Shown: in pieces, positions 34,601 to 36,196 of the stretch
Position numbering within the stretch: the stretch's first letter is position 1
How the letters are laid out: every line of letters starts with the position of its first letter
DNA from: JANQLU01 sp964434955
GTDB lineage: Bacteria; Planctomycetota; Planctomycetia; Pirellulales; Pirellulaceae
Assembly (NCBI GenBank): GCA_964434955.1
Contig: CAYSXI010000032.1
Coordinates: forward strand, 1-36,196
Reading direction: 5' to 3'
Length of the DNA: 36,196 nucleotides
Made by a program: the position numbers and the translations under genes
The notes under the pieces: generated by a model
The model's database searches: none
Seen by the model: the letters and a program-made list of their open reading frames with translations, nothing else
What the model was told of the DNA's origin: nothing

Positions 34601-35582
34601 CGACATTCTCGGAATTGACCACGCCACCATTCTGGATATTCAGCTGGCCTCTTCCCCGGTGGCCCAAGTAAAACGTGCCAGTGTCATTCCATTGTGACCC
34701 CACGCCGTCTACGGTTGCGACTCCATTGCCCGCATAATAGACACCGAAGTTATTAAGGTAACCAAGGTACGTGCTACCGCTGTTGACCACACCACCATTC
34801 AAGATATCCAAGGTACCATCGGCTCGAGTTCCCACGTACATACTACCGACATTCATCACCGAACCTGCATCGGTCACCGTTGCCGATCCATTGGCTCCCA
34901 TGATTTGTCCAATCGTGGTCCAGGACCCGCTCGAAACTTGCCCACCGTTGGAGACATTGAGCGTCCCATTGCCCTCGTTCCCGACATAGAGATACGTCGA
35001 ATTATTCCAGTGCGACCCGCCAGTCACGTTGGCGGTCCCGGACGAACCCGCCTGATTGCCGATGTAGCCAGAGCGATTGGACAGGTTTGATCCCAAAGAC
35101 ATGTTTAGCGTATTTCCGGTCGTTGAGTCGCCGACATAAAAGTTGTAATTCGTGCCGGTCGCGAGCGACGTACCGCCAAGATTCAAAGTGCTGCCGTTCT
35201 CGATGAATCCGTTTTCCGTGAGCTGATAAAGAAAGTTTCCCTGGAACGTCGTGTTGCCGCCGTTGACGTACAGTTTGTTGCTGGCAGCGTTGGCCGCAAA
35301 AACAACGTTGTAATTCGAGGCCTGATCAAAGATCGCGTTTTCGGTCGACGTTGGCGCGGTTCCCTCGGCCCAGTTGGTTCCCGTGGCAAAGGTGTTCCCC
35401 GAATTCGTCGTATTGGTCCAATGTCGGTCCTGCCCAAACGCGCTTCCGGCGGCAACCATCATTGCCAGGGTCGCGAAAAACGGAACGGCGACACGCCGCA
35501 GATTGTCGCGCCAGTCCGCATGAAGCCCGATTACACGTGCGAATTTCCTAAAACTGCTACTTTTTCCCCGTTGTTTTTTCAT
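31662..35582 (-). CDS. PEP-CTERM surface protein with T5SS/PEP-CTERM-associated repeats
   Basis: Large exported protein of 1306 residues. I chose the ATG at 35582 (MKKQRGKSS), which has a gggga box seven bases upstream; an in-frame start at 35627 adds 15 residues. A basic N-terminus and AVPFFATLAMMVAAGSAFGQ form the signal peptide. The body is a long beta-solenoid of Gly/Asn/Thr-rich units. The units follow LNVSNGGQV..., ...GSNGTVVVDGAGS..., ...LYVGYAGDGTMTV, the pattern of the T5SS/PEP-CTERM-associated repeat. They are most regular between about 33700 and 35200 and looser toward the C-terminus. The last part has VPEPTS, a hydrophobic helix and RRVRKR, a PEP-CTERM sorting signal that an exosortase would recognise. 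No exosortase gene is in the window. Likely matrix or adhesion role. Confidence 0.93.
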   Translation of the reverse strand: MKKQRGKSSSFRKFARVIGLHADWRDNLRRVAVPFFATLAMMVAAGSAFGQDRHWTNTTNSGNTFATGTNWAEGTAPTSTENAIFDQASNYNVVFAANAASNKLYVNGGNTTFQGNFLYQLTENGFIENGSTLNLGGTSLATGTNYNFYVGDSTTGNTLNMSLGSNLSNRSGYIGNQAGSSGTANVTGGSHWNNSTYLYVGNEGNGTLNVSNGGQVSSGSWTTIGQIMGANGSATVTDAGSVMNVGSMYVGTRADGTLDILNGGVVNSGSTYLGYLNNFGVYYAGNGVATVDGVGSQWNDTGTFYLGHRGRGQLNIQNGGVVNSENVAITYNGASGYDENGVGVVDGAGSAWNVNNDLTFGGGNGSLTIQNDGLTAVAGTTTVSSNGTIYVNTGSLDINTGSTITGGLSTGVLTMSGGLTNVAGSTVLDATGTLNLNGGELRTQNFTSNAGGIFSHDGGTLSINGGTLDLGSITSLTLDSTGGTTGLNLMNGSSYSLSNTLNVGDTGNASLGVQNGASISSYVLYAGNQAGSNGTVVVDGAGSTLDSTGYLYVGYAGDGTMTVSNGGVFNGTYYDYVGYTGTGELNILSGGKFNSGSGYGLFIARNSGSVATVNIDGVGSELNSDWFQSVNGNGTTNITNQGLANISGDTRLYANGTLNVSTGELNVDSTHTATAGMNTNMLSTYGGTVNVDGVTRVGANGTLLINGGTLSTGSFNHTSGGSFDFRSGSMVVNNGVFDPGTTSYTLDSTYAGVTLNIDSGGSANFADGFTIGSNGTLDLAGVFDSGDLTNTSGGTVNVNGGISTVNGDFDNSGSVFSFNAGTVNIENGSFNSGVASFNLDSVSGTSTLNLNGGSTMDYQDTLTVGANGRLNVETGDIDVSDGMNASTGFSSGTLMIAGGRVNADGNLRVGHNGTGLVQLDGGSLSVTGQFSLDAAGTVNLNAGTLQFGSTSFDEFKAINKSVGSEIIGQVDVLAGQVVDVNEMDNLSGSLNSLTNQIVWNNGGTILGDGSVQGSLLNATDAELRVAAGNRIRFSTFDASHSNFGRIDVVGTSSSTSEIEFEGNLVNETDGLFTARNALIRFDRGMQNDGQFSVALGDADVYGNINNDGTIGIGGNSNLSLLGDLHQFGDLNILSGSKLIVFDDYFGYGYNGTGELEILGTLDVGSSPGVAEFGGDVTLGSETLIELGGMQLGDYDKLIVRGDLTLNGQLDVAMWDGFELTGNDEFLIAEIDGQQIGDFWGLNEGDVVGNFNGLDLMISYKAGDGNDVSLFTAVPEPTSNAICMAVLLVACLAGRRVRKRLEIAGKV

Positions 35583-35907
35583 GTTTTCCCCGAAACTCGG
35601 CAAGGCAGTAAAACGAATCGAACCCACGTTCGATCAGAAAAAGATATCGAGGAATTCAACCGCTTCTGCGGAAGCAAAGGGGATTCAAACTTTGTCCCCA
35701 AGGGGCACCGCGACGAGAACACTCGATTCCACCCGACTTCAACCGGAAAAACTTTCCGCGCGTCCATCGGGACCAAACATTTTTTTCCCCTTTTGCCCCC
35801 AGGCCATTCAATGGACAGGCAACGATGACGAGCGAAACAACAACATCTGCGGGGGTTTTGGCGTAAAATGCCCTGGCCATTAGGCAATCACCTCAGAAAA
35901 AATCGCG
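35583..35907. other. 325-base intergenic region between divergent genes
   Basis: No gene is supported here. It must hold the promoter and leader of the leftward PEP-CTERM gene and the promoter of the rightward partial gene. It contains a perfect 6-bp inverted repeat (atcgaa/ttcgat, 35617-35634) in the PEP-CTERM leader and a ggggA...Tcccc pair near 35680-35700. The open frames crossing it lack starts, signals or family features. I see no RNA gene. Confidence 0.5.
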
Positions 35908-36196
35908 TTGGAGTTCACATTGACCTGCCAAAAAAAAACGCACCCGGCTTTCACCCTTTTGATCTCACTTGCATTCGGCCTTCTTGGATTTTTGGCCGAA
36001 GAATCAGAAGCACAGAATCGCGGTGAACGAATGAGATTTCGCTTGACCACGCAAAAAGAAACCTCACCCAAGAGCGGGCGATTCCACCAAACGACCAAGT
36101 CCGAGAGTTGGCTTCCCGGTGAAACAGCGATCATCGTTTGCGATACCTGGGACTCACATCATTGCCTGAATGCGGTTCGGCGAGTCAAGGATTTCG
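35908..36196 (+). CDS. Secreted isochorismatase-like hydrolase, 5' part
   Basis: An open frame from an in-frame TAG at 35881 to the window edge, with TTG at 35908 as the first usable start. It encodes 96 residues and continues beyond. The N-terminus is a signal peptide: MEFTLTCQKK, then FTLLISLAFGLLGFLA, with likely cleavage near ESEAQ. The mature part reaches GETAIIVCDTWDSHHCLNAVRRVKDF, which has the first strand and D-x-W-D pattern of isochorismatase/nicotinamidase-like cysteine hydrolases, where the early Asp is catalytic. The catalytic Cys and Lys would lie outside. Exported members of this fold are common in planctomycetes as I recall them, but their substrates are unknown. No clear ribosome binding site is seen. 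Confidence 0.65.
   Translation, partial: MEFTLTCQKKTHPAFTLLISLAFGLLGFLAEESEAQNRGERMRFRLTTQKETSPKSGRFHQTTKSESWLPGETAIIVCDTWDSHHCLNAVRRVKDF

Noticed and set aside
31662..35582. CRISPR-like or DNA-level tandem array
   Set aside because: The repetition is in the protein pattern with divergent codons; no identical repeats with regular spacers exist.

Overview
The window reads as chromosomal DNA of a planctomycete, most likely of the Pirellulaceae. The grounds are the gene mix: a secreted sulfatase with a HEAT-like tail, a very large PEP-CTERM protein built of T5SS/PEP-CTERM repeats, a DUF11-type lipoprotein, a Gfo/Idh/MocA oxidoreductase beside a sugar isomerase/epimerase, a Hanks-type kinase, moderate GC by eye, and frequent TTG/GTG starts. 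This is inference; no rRNA or tRNA gene is present. No phage, insertion sequence or CRISPR array was seen.

Layout. 1-12.8 kb is mostly housekeeping: the 3' part of an APS kinase, a DUF11 lipoprotein, a leftward cluster (ribBA, a VOC protein, a secreted unknown), a secreted alpha/beta hydrolase followed by an unknown coiled-coil protein, an Ada-type DNA repair regulator, rpe, accD, a protein kinase gene split by a one-base frameshift, and trxA. 13.0-19.0 kb is catabolic: a leftward group (Gfo/Idh/MocA oxidoreductase, an unknown protein, a sugar isomerase/epimerase), a membrane glycosyltransferase, and a two-gene operon for 3-hydroxyanthranilate dioxygenase and ACMS decarboxylase. 19.2-29.4 kb is one leftward block: three consecutive Clp/HSP100-like double AAA+ genes, overlapping by 10 bases or separated by 8, then a secreted serine hydrolase 33 bases on. 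29.6-36.2 kb holds a sulfatase, the PEP-CTERM repeat protein and the start of a secreted isochorismatase-like gene.

The three-gene AAA+ operon is the strongest candidate for an undescribed system. All three proteins share an unfamiliar N-terminal module and a double AAA+ core without Clp N-domains or a ClpB middle domain. In all three the second ring has its ATPase motifs but lacks the GYVG pore-loop segment. The first-ring Walker B is lost in two and kept acidic in one. The two larger proteins have C-terminal regions that look like a class-I peptide chain release factor without its GGQ domain: helical region, PCRF-like strands and helix, a short linker in place of GGQ, and a terminal segment with a VDFRTG motif in one of them. 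My reading is a hetero-oligomeric, possibly ribosome-directed, remodelling machine. That is a hypothesis: the motifs are seen in the sequence, while the release-factor relationship is from remembered family patterns and needs a profile search. I cannot exclude that the architecture is already described.
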